Both the position numbers and the translations under genes were made by a program. From Siphonodentalium dalli (taxonomy: Eukaryota; Mollusca; Scaphopoda; Gadilida; Siphonodentaliidae), in NCBI GenBank assembly GCA_032622095.1, contig CP136064.1:144789954-144853953 (forward strand): a DNA stretch of 64,000 bases. Direction: 5' to 3'. Under the pieces are notes generated by a model. It did no database searches and had not been told where the DNA came from. It worked only from the letters and a program-made list of their open reading frames with translations. How positions within the stretch are numbered: the stretch's first letter is position 1; each line of letters begins with the position of its first letter. Positions 1 through 10,587 of the stretch are shown piece by piece.

Positions 1-863
1 GAAGATGACAGCTTTCGATTATGGCCATTTTTATTAGTATATCGCGATTTTCCCCAACACCACCATGTCTAAATATCATCTACACCAGCATCGTGTATTT
101 CATCTGCACCATCATTACTAATTGTTATTCGCAGTAACCAGGCAACATTCTGCACCGTCATGAACATTCATCTGCACCGCCAAAAAGGTTGTTTGTATTG
201 GTGTAAATTCAACCGATTTTGAAGGTGACCATGCGAAGTAACTTACTCCTGTGTATCTAGAACCATCAAATATACATTCCGGCGACGTGTCATGCCCATT
301 AACAACATCCTGACCAAATAATACGGTAAAATAACAATTTAATTCCACCTCAAATTTTAGCAATTTCATGAATGCTGGATTCGAACCTGTTTCTAACACT
401 AAGTTAACAGTGAAGAAAACGTCAATTATTTTGCATCCCCCTAACAGCCAATTTATAACCAGTAAAGTTGCGGAAATGTGCGGTTACTATACTGTCCGAA
501 ATATACCACTAATACCACGATTTACAACCCACATACTCATCAAAACATACATCCTCCGCCATATTGGACCATCTACACCGTTTTCTCCATCGTTTTCTCC
601 AACGATCTTGCACCACTGTGAGTAACGATGGTTTTGTTGTTTATTTTGAGGAATAATACCGCGTCAGATGAATTCAGCCCAAATATGTTAACAGTTGTCG
701 TGTAAAACATTCGGCAGTAGGTTAGCGTTATTTAGTATTTGTGGATGTCCTTTAACATGGGGAAAATAGACTACTGCGCTTGAACGAGCATGTGAATTTG
801 TCGTTTTTAATGTATAGCAACTTGATAATCAATAACAGAGGCATTCTCTGTCAAATATGGTCG
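1..863. other. Unassigned intergenic sequence
   Basis: AT-rich sequence without a recognisable gene. A 93-codon open frame on the minus strand (118-399) has no motif I know. Short CATCTACACC / CATCTGCACC phrases recur between about 70 and 600, which suggests a degenerate low-complexity repeat rather than coding sequence. Confidence 0.5.
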
Positions 864-1024
864 CTCTATTTACGGTATTAATTGCGGAACTTTCTAAAGT
901 AAACTACGCGTAAACGGATACATACGGTAAATTATAGAAGGTGCCCTAATCGGCCTAATCGCCCCAGGGCCAACTCGCCCCAGTCGACGTGTGTCAATTC
1001 GGTACCTACTATAACATGTACCCG
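864..1024 (+). repeat. 161-bp direct repeat, copy 1
   Basis: This block reappears base for base at 3609-3769 by eye, in the same orientation and 2.6 kb away. It starts CTCTATTTACGGTATT and ends ACATGTACCCG. The flanks outside both copies are unrelated. I see no TG...CA ends and no matching short target duplication, so a small LTR element is possible but not shown. Confidence 0.85.
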
Positions 1025-1032
1025 TTTTCAAC

Positions 1033-1387
1033 ATGAAAATGCATGAGAATACACACACAAATTCACAACCACTCCTGTGTGGTGATGGAGGCCAAAAGTT
1101 TATTGAGAAACATTTGCACATCGCACATCGTGTAAAGCACGGTGGTGGATCTAAATTTTAATGCGACAAATGGCCTAAAAAAAATTCTCGCAAGTACACT
1201 TTGAATCACCATATAGAAAGTCACCAAATTGGAAAGTGGTACACATTGTGATAAATGCGGTTCTGTATTTACCAGGAAGGATACATTAAGAAATCACACG
1301 AAAGCTGTATAGGACAAGGACGTTCTTCGTCGATGCCGCAGCTGCGGGATAGTATATCTGGCGCGCAGCCCTGTCTGCACACGTTGA
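1033..1387 (+). pseudogene. Decayed C2H2 zinc-finger array fragment
   Basis: Reading from the ATG at 1033, the plus strand gives zinc-finger-like text. A first finger has lost part of its cysteine pair (CGDGGQKF followed by HLHIAH). After a TAA at 1159 comes a second finger, CDKW...SRKYTLNHHIESH, where the second cysteine is now Trp. A +1 shift near 1246 leads into a third, CDKCGSVFTRKDTLRNH, whose second histidine is missing. A TAG follows, and then another CxxC (CRSCG). The C-x2-C / hydrophobic / H spacing and the linker-like stretches are typical of C2H2 arrays, which usually bind DNA. With two in-frame stops, one frameshift and lost ligands this cannot encode a working protein. It begins 9 bp after the 161-bp repeat. 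It could come from a host zinc-finger gene or from a transposon-borne one; the sequence does not decide. Confidence 0.65.
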
Positions 1388-1495
1388 CATTGTGTCACTT
1401 ACTGACAACGGACATTTATAGACACAGTATTAGGCATGAAAAAACCACAAACAGTTATGTTGTTATTATGTTTTGAAGACTGGAATTGATCTTTT

Positions 1496-1530
1496 TGAGA
1501 GTAAATATATATATATATATATTATGTATA
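1496..1530. repeat. AT dinucleotide microsatellite
   Basis: Run of (TA)n broken by one ATTATGTA interruption. Confidence 0.8.
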
Positions 1531-1891
1531 TATGTTATGCGTTACTGAATAAAGAGGCAGGGTCTACTTTGTTTATACTTTGAATGGTCTTTATTCAAAA
1601 AAATGGAAGTTGTCACAAAAATACCATAGCCTGTAATTATACAAGTGCACCGCTGGGCGGAGGTAACGCCCCCGACTGTACAATCAGAGAGGATTTTTTC
1701 TTATTTTTGTGCAAAATACTTATTAAATGGCACTTTGTAAAGTTATGTTATACGTGTTTATATACAATGGTTTAAACCAAGGTATTAATGAATATAGATT
1801 TGGATGAAAATTGAACAGCTTAGGTCAGAGAATGTACCAAGAATATAGCCTACCAGGTAACATTTTGACCAAACTTGAGGCCTGGTCAGAA

Positions 1892-1946
1892 CTTTCTTTT
1901 CTGAGCACAGAAACTTTCTTTTCTGAGCACAGAAACTTTCTGGTTA
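1892..1946 (+). repeat. 27-bp tandem duplication
   Basis: The phrase AGAAACTTTCTTTTCTGAGC is repeated head to tail twice, with a third partial start (AGAAACTTTCTGG). Confidence 0.8.
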
Positions 1947-2124
1947 AGCGCTATAAAAATGCCACATGTTGTTCTATATTAGCTTCAAATTTGGTCTGGT
2001 GCCACAAAAAGACCTGTATTGCGATATTGGTAATACACAAAAAAAACGGGTTTTGCAAATAAACAATCCAAAATCAAGTTATCATCTGGAAACAAAAAAA
2101 AGTAGCAGAAAACCTGAATTTTCT

Positions 2125-2470
2125 AAGTCCAAAAAGGGGCGTAACTCTGGAAAAATGGGCGGACGAAACACCGGCTATGGGGAAATTTTGTCCCCCCCCC
2201 CGGCTGGTCTATTGGCATACCAAAGTTCAACTGAATTGAATTAGCGAAACCAAAGTAATGAGTTGAAACGTTCGTATGCCACAGAAAACTGAATTGTCTA
2301 AGTCCAAAAAGGGGCGTAACTCTGGAAAAAATGGGCGGACGAAACCGCAGTTATGGGAAAATCTTGTCCCACCGGCTGGTCTATTAGCATACCAAAGATC
2401 AACTGAATTGAGTTAACGAAACCAAAGTTATGAGTTGAAACGTTCGTACGGACGGACGGACGGAGGGCTC
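2125..2470 (+). repeat. Tandem repeat module with GGAC-rich end, two units of about 168 bp
   Basis: Two consecutive copies of a module that begins AAGTCCAAAAAGGGGCGTAA and runs through GGGCGGACGAAAC, CCGGCTGGTCTATT and GAGTTGAAACGTTCGTA, starting near 2127 and 2299. The second ends in (CGGA)n. This architecture of repeated modules next to (CCGT/CGGA)n is shared with 14,480-14,870 and 43,670-44,150. The minus-strand open frame here (2298-2600) is an accident of the module. Confidence 0.75.
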
Positions 2471-2576
2471 CACTATATACCCCCAAATCACCATCGGAGA
2501 TCGGGGGCATAATAAGCATTGTCACTGAGTCGAGACTATCAATCCAGACCCGTTCTATTGTTTTAGTGATACAGGT

Positions 2577-3337
2577 CAAAGTTCTGGAGTAGCATTCCAT
2601 ATATGGAATTCATAAACATTCAGAACTTAAAGGGGTACTGTACGCCATTTTCATTAAATTTCCGGTGACAACAACGATCTAATATCGATAATATATAGAA
2701 ACATAAGTAATTTGAGTCGAAGATGTATTCTGTAAACGCTCAGGTTAATAGGCTATCTTAAAATTTAATAATTTAAAAGTTAATAATTTGATATAAATTG
2801 AATTTATGACTGGAGCCATAAAATGGCGTCAATTAAATTACGAATTACCGTAATCAAAAACAGTAATTGAGGGATACTGGATTGTTAAACCGATCGCACA
2901 CACGATCGCTTAAAATATTATGATGATACGGGGAGAACACTCAAGCCACTCACTGACTAGCGACGATTCAATAACTTAAATGATTATATGGGACTAGTAT
3001 GCATATAATATAACTTTTATTTGATTCATTTGGTTGAAAACTTTACAAAAATTACTCGACAACGACAATTTATATTTTTGCATTCCGGTAAATTTGTCAT
3101 CCGTATCATGACTTCGTACTCAACAGACTTTCAAATAATGGAAAAATTGTTACCTTATTCTCCGACTCGGAGACTATAGAAACCAACAACAACATTTGGC
3201 GTACAGTACCCCTTTAACAGAAGCTCTATATATGACAAATATAAGAAATTATTTTTATTAAGAATAATTTATGGAGCTTCTGAATGTTCATGAATTTCAT
3301 ATATGGAATGCTACTCTAGAACTTTGACATTGTACGT
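2577..3337. mobile_element. Palindromic host MITE interrupted by a TTAA MITE
   Basis: An outer inverted repeat joins about 2577-2625 (TCAAAGTTCTGGAGTAGCAT...) to about 3287-3337 (...ATGCTACTCTAGAACTTTGA), with arms of about 50 bp. The arms include the palindrome CATATATGGAAT. Between the arms lies the TTAA element at 2631-3213, so this is a nested insertion; without the insert the outer element would be only about 175 bp. The outer element has no coding potential. Confidence 0.75.
2631..3213. mobile_element. TTAA-flanked MITE, family A (583 bp)
   Basis: The ends are AGGGGTACTGTACGCCA and its complement TGGCGTACAGTACCCCT, each flanked by TTAA (2627-2630 and 3214-3217). TTAA duplication is the insertion signature of piggyBac-like and Kolobok-like transposases. 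The interior has no open frame, so this is a non-autonomous derivative. Related copies with the same ends are at 36,963-37,595 and 53,736-54,368. The family's transposase is not in the window. Confidence 0.88.
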
Positions 3338-3608
3338 AGCACTGAACGGAACGGGGCTGGGTGGATCCAATGTGGCAGCGAATCAGTGCCAAGGCTTATT
3401 GTATATGTCAATATACATTGGAAAATATATCATGCCCTACGGGGAACGAAATAAGCCTTATAAGAATTCACGAATTGCATAGTAACCATTCTTTCCGATG
3501 AGTGGGGGTAAACAGGAAGGGCAACAGATATTATACATATCGTGTGTTTATTCTTTATATATTCTGAAAGTTTATTCCCCGCCTGATATCTGCAAATATT
3601 TTTTATTC
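3338..3608. other. Unassigned sequence
   Basis: No recognised gene or repeat boundary between the nested MITE and the second 161-bp repeat. Confidence 0.5.
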
Positions 3609-3769
3609 CTCTATTTACGGTATTAATTGCGGAACTTTCTAAAGTAAACTACGCGTAAACGGATACATACGGTAAATTATAGAAGGTGCCCTAATCGGCC
3701 TAATCGCCCCAGGGCCAACTCGCCCCAGTCGACGTGTGTCAATTCGGTACCTACTATAACATGTACCCG
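3609..3769 (+). repeat. 161-bp direct repeat, copy 2
   Basis: Identical to 864-1024. The sequence after it (AGGCTCGGAA) differs from that after copy 1, so the copied unit ends exactly at GTACCCG. Confidence 0.85.
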
Positions 3770-3979
3770 AGGCTCGGAATAAAAGATGTATACGGGTGTT
3801 ATATAGCGTTTGGTTCGTTGTTTCTCAATGAATATTATTGAAATTTGGTGTATATCTCCGGGCTGGGACATGGAATACAACAACGTTTGAATTGTTTTTA
3901 AATTTACAAATTTGTTGATTTTATTCATTTTTTTTTTCGTTCTGAAAACACACTATAAAGTGTATATAATATAATAACG

Positions 3980-4245
3980 AACACGAGACATACATACTTT
4001 ATAAACTGTTAACAGTTTGGAGTTTATAAAGTGAACATAAAAACATTGAGGTAAGAATCTTTTTAAGGAATGCAACTTTATTTAATGATAATAAACACAT
4101 AAATTAAAATAACAAACATGAGACATACATGATTTATAAACTGTTAACAAAAGATATCAAACTCAATACATGACAAAGATGACTCAGTGAAGTTTAGTAA
4201 AGTGAACATAAAAATATTAAGGTAAGAATCTTTTTAAGCATTACT
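3980..4245 (+). repeat. Diverged tandem duplication
   Basis: Two units share ACATACAT...TTTATAAACTGTTAACA and AAAGTGAACATAAAAA...GGTAAGAATCTTTTTAAG, at about 3980-4076 and 4113-4245. The second unit carries an insertion of about 35 bp in the middle. Confidence 0.7.
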
Positions 4246-5640
4246 AAACCGTTTAGCACAGACCACAGTCCACTTCACTCATCCGATCATCACCAAACTT
4301 CATATTTATCTTGATATTGATATATCAGATGAGAGCTATCAAATATTTTTTTAATTTCATAAGAAAAAATGGTCGCCAGCGGCCATATTGCATTTACGTT
4401 ATATGTTATCGCGTCATGTCGATATCTAGTATTACTTAGAAATTTCACCTTTCCAGATTCATAATTGCTCTATTGACTGTAACAGATGAAATTATTCCCC
4501 TCTTCGGATAGAGTGTCACTGAAACTTTATTTTGTCAGACTGTCTGTATAATCACTGATTATATATGGCAATAATCTGTAATAAGATGTAGCACTATTTT
4601 ATTTTATATTTACATGCAGTGCTGTTTTTATACAACAATTCTAACCCCCCCCCTAGATCATCATGTGATCGACCATACATCGCGCGATGACCTGGTTGAA
4701 TTAAGGGGGGTTTTATGGATCACTTCTGTCCCCAAGCTAGATTATACTTATGACATTTAATGGCATGTTTCTAACGTGGAGGGTTAGATATGCTTGAGAA
4801 ACCACCACTCTTTAATTCACACCAAGTTCTCAGCTGTCATGTTCGGATATTAGAACCCATAGCCATGATATATGGTTTATTTTGTGTATACTAGTAATAT
4901 AGTTATTTTCAGTACCTTTATATACCAGTACTGTGTATAACAATGCATATAAATTAATCCATGTATACATGTATATTGATTCAACGGATTCAGTTGTTTT
5001 GTCCATCAGTCTATCAAATATGCGGGGAAAACATGGCCACAAGCAGTACACCCTGCTAAATTTCGAATTTGAATCAATTGGCGCACCCTGCAGTCAGCTT
5101 TTATTGGAGAACTTTTTCTCATGTGGATATTTTGGGTCACCGCTAGATGTGAGCCATATTTTGTTCTCAAACTGTCCTTGTGAAGACATCACTGCCAGCG
5201 GTGATCTTCAATTTTACTATTTTTATGCCTAAATAATTTGGTTGATCCTACAGACGACACCCCTTGTCCGATCGTCACCAGATTCCACAATGATCTTCTG
5301 GATAACCAGGGTGAGAGTAATCTAATTTTCCCGAATTTCGTTAAAAAACATTACCACAGGCAGCAATTTGGTATCTTACTCTTTGATCCTCTTTTGCATG
5401 ACTGAATTGTTTAGCAACTGTACAGACATATCCCTCATCTGATAGTCACCAAACTTCATATTGATCTTCGGGCTGACAACTAGATGGGAGCTATCGAATG
5501 CTTTGAATTTTTTTGGAAAACATTATCGCCAGCAGTCATCTTCTATTTTGGTTTTTATATACATGTATATCTCTTCATGCGGATAGCCAGTATTACGTAG
5601 GTACTTCAACTTTCCGCATTCCTGTCATCATTTGAAATAT
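4246..5640 (+). repeat. Scattered modules of a diverged dispersed repeat
   Basis: The phrase CCGATCATCACCAAACTTCAT plus TTGATCTT and later GCCAGCGGCCAT-like text recurs, with many changes, near 4275-4400, 5262-5370 and 5430-5545, and in part near 5185. These look like old copies of one modular repeat. No gene is visible. The open frames at 4830-5051 and 4933-5232 overlap on opposite strands and have no motif. Confidence 0.55.
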
Positions 5641-5793
5641 AAAAATTTACCTGATACATGCACCCTTCAAAATTTGTTTCGTCGTATCTATTTTAATGAC
5701 CCGTATGGTAATATTGATACAGATATATTTGTCAAACATTTCTTTGTACAATATACAGGTATTTAGTTTGTAACTAAATCTAGAAATATATAA

Positions 5794-6267
5794 TAGTAGC
5801 TGGTGGACCCGACTTCGTCCGGGATGTTCCCCTCTGATTGAATTGACTATTTTAAAGGTGAAGGTCATGTCGGGGTCACGATTTGACCCGTCCAAAACAC
5901 TCCCCGGACAAAAATAACGACAAAAGTACCCGTCGAAATCCGCCTGGCTTTACCCGATTTGACCTTGAATTGACAATTTTTAATGTCAAGATCAGGTCAG
6001 GGTCATGATTTGACCCACCCGAAACACTCCTGTGACAAAAGTAACAGTAGGTATCAAATTTCGTTGAAATACTTCCGTTTTACCAGATTTGACCTTGAAT
6101 TGATCTTTTTGAATGTCAAAGTCAGGTCGGGATCAAGATTTGACCCGTCCAAAATACTCCCTGGAAATAATTTCCCCTAGGTATCAAATTTCGTCAAATC
6201 TGTCCGGCAGTTTTCCCGGCCATAGCTAACAGACAAACAGACAGACAAATGTCCAAAATATATATTA
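5794..6267 (+). mobile_element. ACTAGC-headed modular element, small type 1
   Basis: It starts TAGTAGCTGGTGGACCCGAC followed by TTCGTCCGGG. It contains three diverged modules of about 125 bp, each with GATTTGACCC and a CCTTGAATTGA-type phrase, then ends in (CAGA)n and ATGTCCAAAATATATATTAA. Head, modules and (CAGA)n tail repeat the plan of the 2.8-kb elements at 22,842 and 26,662. It carries no coding sequence, so if mobile it is non-autonomous; its class is uncertain. Confidence 0.65.
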
Positions 6268-6650
6268 AACTAGCTGATGTACTCGACTTCGTTCGGGCTA
6301 GTTAGGGATTTTTTTGTGATCGCCTCCATCTGGACAGTACCCAGTATATACAGCGTCTGGCCAAACTATTGTTCAATTGGTCCAGAAACATGCCTATATC
6401 AGCACGTTCGAGAACATGGTCCCACTTGAAATTGGACCCGTCCATATTGCTCCCGGGATCAAAGTAGTCCTACACACAAATTTTAGTCGGATCGGTCAAG
6501 GTCCAGAAACATGCCTATGAGCGAGGTCAAGTTGACACGTTAAATACCAAATTCGAGCAGTGTTAAAGTCTATAACACATACACACATGCATTCATGCAT
6601 ACACACACACATACATACAGACAGGTGTTCCAAAATGTATAATCGATAGC
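6268..6650 (+). mobile_element. ACTAGC-headed modular element, small type 2
   Basis: It lies directly after the previous element and begins AACTAGCTGATGTACTCGAC plus TTCGTTCGGG. It ends in ACACACAC...CAGACAGG then TGTTCCAAAATGTATAAT, which resembles the end of its neighbour. This gives two related elements head to tail. Confidence 0.6.
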
Positions 6651-8510
6651 TACAACAATTCTATGGTAGATAGTTCACGGCCGACCTGATGCATGCATCT
6701 TAGTTTTCTTGTACACCATTCAGCTGCCGGTATTTACGCCACATGTGGTGTATCTAGCTTCTGTGATTTTGATATTGTGTCTTTTAGACAAATCGTTCCG
6801 TCCCGTCCCGGAAAATCGTCCCGTCCCGTCTTTTAGTAGATCCCATTGTGTGGTGGACAGGGCGAATGTATTCTTGGAGATATTTTGTACCTTACTCAAT
6901 CGTACCGATATAATCACGTAGATGCCGAAATTGTAAAGTTAACGCCACCGGTGTATAATATGTTTATGAAAATATGATAAATCGTATCGATAGAGTCAGG
7001 ATAGGCTGAAATTGTAAACTTAAAGTCACTTGTTGTTGAAAATATAAATAATTTGATATACTGAAAATAATGTGTAACCCATTACGAACCCCCCTGGTGT
7101 AGTGAAGTGAATTGTGGGTAGTTTCATTGTGATTCTCCACCATCTTTATTTTCTGGAATTATCACCAAGATTTCTCCACTCTATTCTCTTAAACTACACA
7201 CGAATCGATCAAATTATTTTGATAATTCTATCTAAATACATCTTAGCTACTATTCGGATTTTAATGGCAAATGTCATGTTAAATTTTATCATTGAAAAAA
7301 ATTCATTTCTTCCATCTAAAACATAATTACGTGCTGTACTCTGTCATTTTAGGAATATATAACTATCCCACGCACAAACACCAAGTCTCAGCTTAAAATT
7401 TTGAAAAATGACAGTTTTATCGACATAAATCGATTTTAATGGCAAATGCCGTGTTAAATAAATTTTAGGGCCCTGCAAATATTTTCTGAGCTGTTCCATA
7501 TTGGGCACTAGAGTCCATATTTGACCGGCTACACCTGATAATTGTGCGACAGTACAGTCGCGTTACTTTATACATCAACATTGGTCATTATCACCCGACA
7601 AATTTATTTTCTCCCGCGTAGCCTGACTAAGTGTCAACATTGGTCTTTATTGCTCCACTAATTTGTATCGTTTCATCGGTATGAATTCCATATCCAATTA
7701 TCCACATATAATCAACCCAACCTCTAATCCGGGTCCAATTTATTTATTTCTTTCATCGGTATAGTCACGTTACGTAATATTTTATCGCGTGATACTTGTA
7801 CTTATATGTCTATGGTATTACTATAGTATACCGTATATGTATATCAATTGCTATTCCTTTCTATATAATCCTGGTGCCATCTATAGACATAGAGATAATT
7901 TCAGACCCCCCCCCCCCCCCCAATTTTATATCATTGCTGCTTTAGTACAGTCGCGATACATTACATGGCAACATTGCTCCACTAATTTATGTCAGTTCAT
8001 CGGTACAAACCCCTTTTTCTCCGAGTCCGTATAACCAACCCAACATCTTATAGAAGTCCATAAATGACTATTCTGGCACTATATAGAGATGACTAAGATT
8101 CTGACACCCCCTATTTTATAGCCTTGTTGCAATGTTCAGTAGAGTTGAGATGCATAATATGTCAACATTGGTCATTATCGCTCTATAAATTTATATCGGT
8201 TCAACCCTTAATTCCCTGTATCGCCCACCCCTCCCTGAATTTATTTTTTCATTTGTATTATAGTCTCGTTACGTACACATTTTATCTCTTGTAACTTTTG
8301 CTTCAATGTGTCGAGTTCCGCTGCAGAGAATACAAAACTGACAACATTTTGAAATGTTAGCAGGCTTCAAACTCATCTTATCCAAGAAAAACTCTGGTTA
8401 CATAAGAAATTTGTGTATATGGTGTACGCGCATTTGTTGCGTTAAAAACCAAAGGTCCCAAGTCAAGGTCCAAATCTCCAACACACTGTTGTGAGGTTTA
8501 ACTCCATCTA
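6651..8510. repeat. Intergenic stretch with diverged tandem units
   Basis: No gene is recognised. From about 7545 a phrase like ACAGTCGCGTTAC...TCAACATTGGTCATTAT...CTAATTTATATC...TTCATCGGTA recurs in diverged form near 7545, 7638, 7945 and 8140. A 16-base C run lies at 7906-7921. A CCGTCCCGTCCCG doublet lies near 6800. Confidence 0.5.
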
Positions 8511-8514
8511 CATA

Positions 8515-8993
8515 CAGTAATGTCCAAAGTAATTGATCACTTAACCACAGCAAAATTATGGGTATTTTTTCATGATTTTAAATCCTGAAAAATTACCCAT
8601 AATTATGCTGTGGTTAAGTGGTCAATTACTTTGGGCATTACTGTAACCAATATAAGGATTTGAGGTTTAATGATAACTCAATCCTCATACAGTAATGTTC
8701 AAAGTAATTGACCACTTAAGCACAGCAGAATAATGGGTAATTTTTCAGGATTTTAAATGCTGAAAAAATACCCATAATTCTGCTGTGGTTAAGTGGTCAA
8801 TTACTTTGGGCATTACTTTAACCAATATAAGGATTTGAGGTTTAATGATAACTCAATCCTCATACAGTAATGTTCAAAGTAATTGACCACTTAACCAGAG
8901 CAGAATTATTTGTAATTTTTCAGGATTTTAAATCCTGAAAAATTACCAATAAGTCTGATGTGGTTAAGTGGTCAATTACTTTGGGCATTACTG
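8515..8993. repeat. Three-unit 175-bp array built on a mariner-like MITE
   Basis: Three inverted-repeat units lie at 8515-8643, 8690-8818 and 8865-8993, with an exact 175-bp period. Each starts CAGTAATGTYCAAAGTAATTG, ends with the complement CATTACTG (CATTACTT in unit 2) and is bounded by TA on both sides, the signature of Tc1/mariner-type insertion. The arms are about 60 bp and nearly complementary, so each unit can fold into one hairpin. The 46-bp spacer (ACCAATATAAGGATTTGAGG...) is repeated with the MITE. The array therefore grew by tandem duplication of MITE plus flank, not by three insertions. Confidence 0.88.
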
Positions 8994-9039
8994 TAACCAA
9001 TATAAGGATGTGAGGTTTAATGAGAACTCCATCCGCATA

Positions 9040-9970
9040 ACTAATAAATATGTGTGAAAATTAAAACAAAACAAAATAAATTCCATGATGGCGTCCAATA
9101 TGGACTGCCTAATTCTGCTCCAAAACCCGACTTATGGGAGATTGCTTCGTGCGCGACTGTATCTTAAGCATATGTGCATATTTAAATAAGCCAACAATTG
9201 GAATCCCAACAGAAGATTGGCGTGGGTCCCTTGTGCGATCTGTCCATCGAAAACTATTTAGACATCTCAAGACACATAAGACCCAATAACTTAATATACA
9301 GAATAGATACATCTATTGCCTGAGTGACTAATATTTATATTTGTTACAATGAGGTCAAATAGTTGCGAAGCCAGCACCACAATTCTTTTCCCCATAGTAA
9401 ATCTTAAAACAACGTCTAAAGAATTATTAATTTACCTTATATTTGGTATGGAGCGTCCTTGGTTTCCTGGAGTTCAGATTTGTTAACATCACGTCACCAA
9501 GTTAATTACTTGCGAAGCCACAGCCATAACTATTTCTCTCCATAGTAATTCTCAAAACAACTTCTTAAGAACAATTGACCAGGTCAGTCGCGCAATTATT
9601 GGAAGAGCCACGGTCAATCATTTTTTAAAAACCAAATGTTACATTTAAATTATTGCTTTATTTTTAACCAAAAAAAAAAAATTAAATGAGAAAATTAACT
9701 TTTACTACTTGCTAAATTTTATCTTTTAATTATTTCTTTTAAATTTTAGTATTTACAGTATACTAAGTCCAAGTCTTTATAATCTGTTGAGTGACCCCAC
9801 AGTCGTTTACTTGCTTTGTTAGTAATAATTTGAAGGATTACTTGTTTAAACGCAATTGTTATCAAAATATTTTATGTATTTTTTATAATTTCTATTTATA
9901 TGTAATACTGTAATCTTGGTGGCGTTACCATTTCTGACTATGGTTTTCTTGTTTTTTTTTATGCTGACTC
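9040..9970. other. Unassigned sequence with one diverged tandem pair
   Basis: No gene. GCGAAGCCA...ATT-CTTTT/CTCC-CATAGTAA is seen twice, near 9364-9415 and 9511-9565, giving a tandem unit of about 148 bp. Confidence 0.5.
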
Positions 9971-9979
9971 GAGTTTCTC

Positions 9980-10288
9980 GGTTGGCGATTATCGCAATAC
10001 GATAGGGGAACACTTTGACGTTCGTACTCATATTTCACCAATTTTTGTACCTGGATTGCCTGTCCTAAGTTTCACGGGAAAATGGCTAATTTGATTCTAT
10101 TTGTCGTTATATACATATTTATCACCCCATTTATTATTCATTTTCATAAAAATAAAATAAAAGAAGCCGAAGATGACATGTTTAAAATGTTTGAAGCATG
10201 AATTTGGCGATATGTTGTTATCAGAGTACGTTATACTTGTGATGGTTTACGTTACGTGTTCCCCTATCGTATTGCGATATCGCCAACC
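9980..10288. mobile_element. Mutator-type MITE with perfect 9-bp target duplication
   Basis: Termini GGTTGGCGATTATCGCAATA and the complementary ...ATTGCGATATCGCCAACC form inverted repeats of about 34 bp. The nine bases GAGTTTCTC occur immediately outside both ends (9971-9979 and 10289-10297). A 9-bp duplication with such ends is typical of Mutator-like (MuDR/MULE) insertion. The 309-bp body has no open frame of note, so it is non-autonomous. The intact duplication suggests a fairly recent insertion. Confidence 0.88.
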
Positions 10289-10587
10289 GAGTTTCTCTAC
10301 ACGATTGCCAAGGGGCATAATTTCAATTATTTATTTGCTTATAATATAACTCGAATTTGTTGTCTTGCCAAGAAAACTTTTATCTGAGAATGAGACACGT
10401 CGCTTGCTAATCATCTGCACATCACTTCTAAATTGCCTAAACAAAATTTCTGTTGGTGTGATATGAGGTAAGCGTCAGCCATCTTTGCAATAATCCATTA
10501 ATTTAATCGGCTGCAATTTAATAATAATTTAAGTTTTCAGGTCTGGCAAATAATCACTGATAATTAATAGATCCATTGGAACTCAGT

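Noticed and set aside
372-390. tRNA-like B box (GGTTCGAATCC on the minus strand)
   Set aside because: The expected T-stem pairs poorly and no A box or cloverleaf can be found upstream, so neither a tRNA gene nor a tRNA-type SINE is supported.
864-3769. 161-bp repeats as LTRs
   Set aside because: No TG...CA ends and no target duplication; the interior holds unrelated nested elements. Kept only as a direct repeat of unknown origin.
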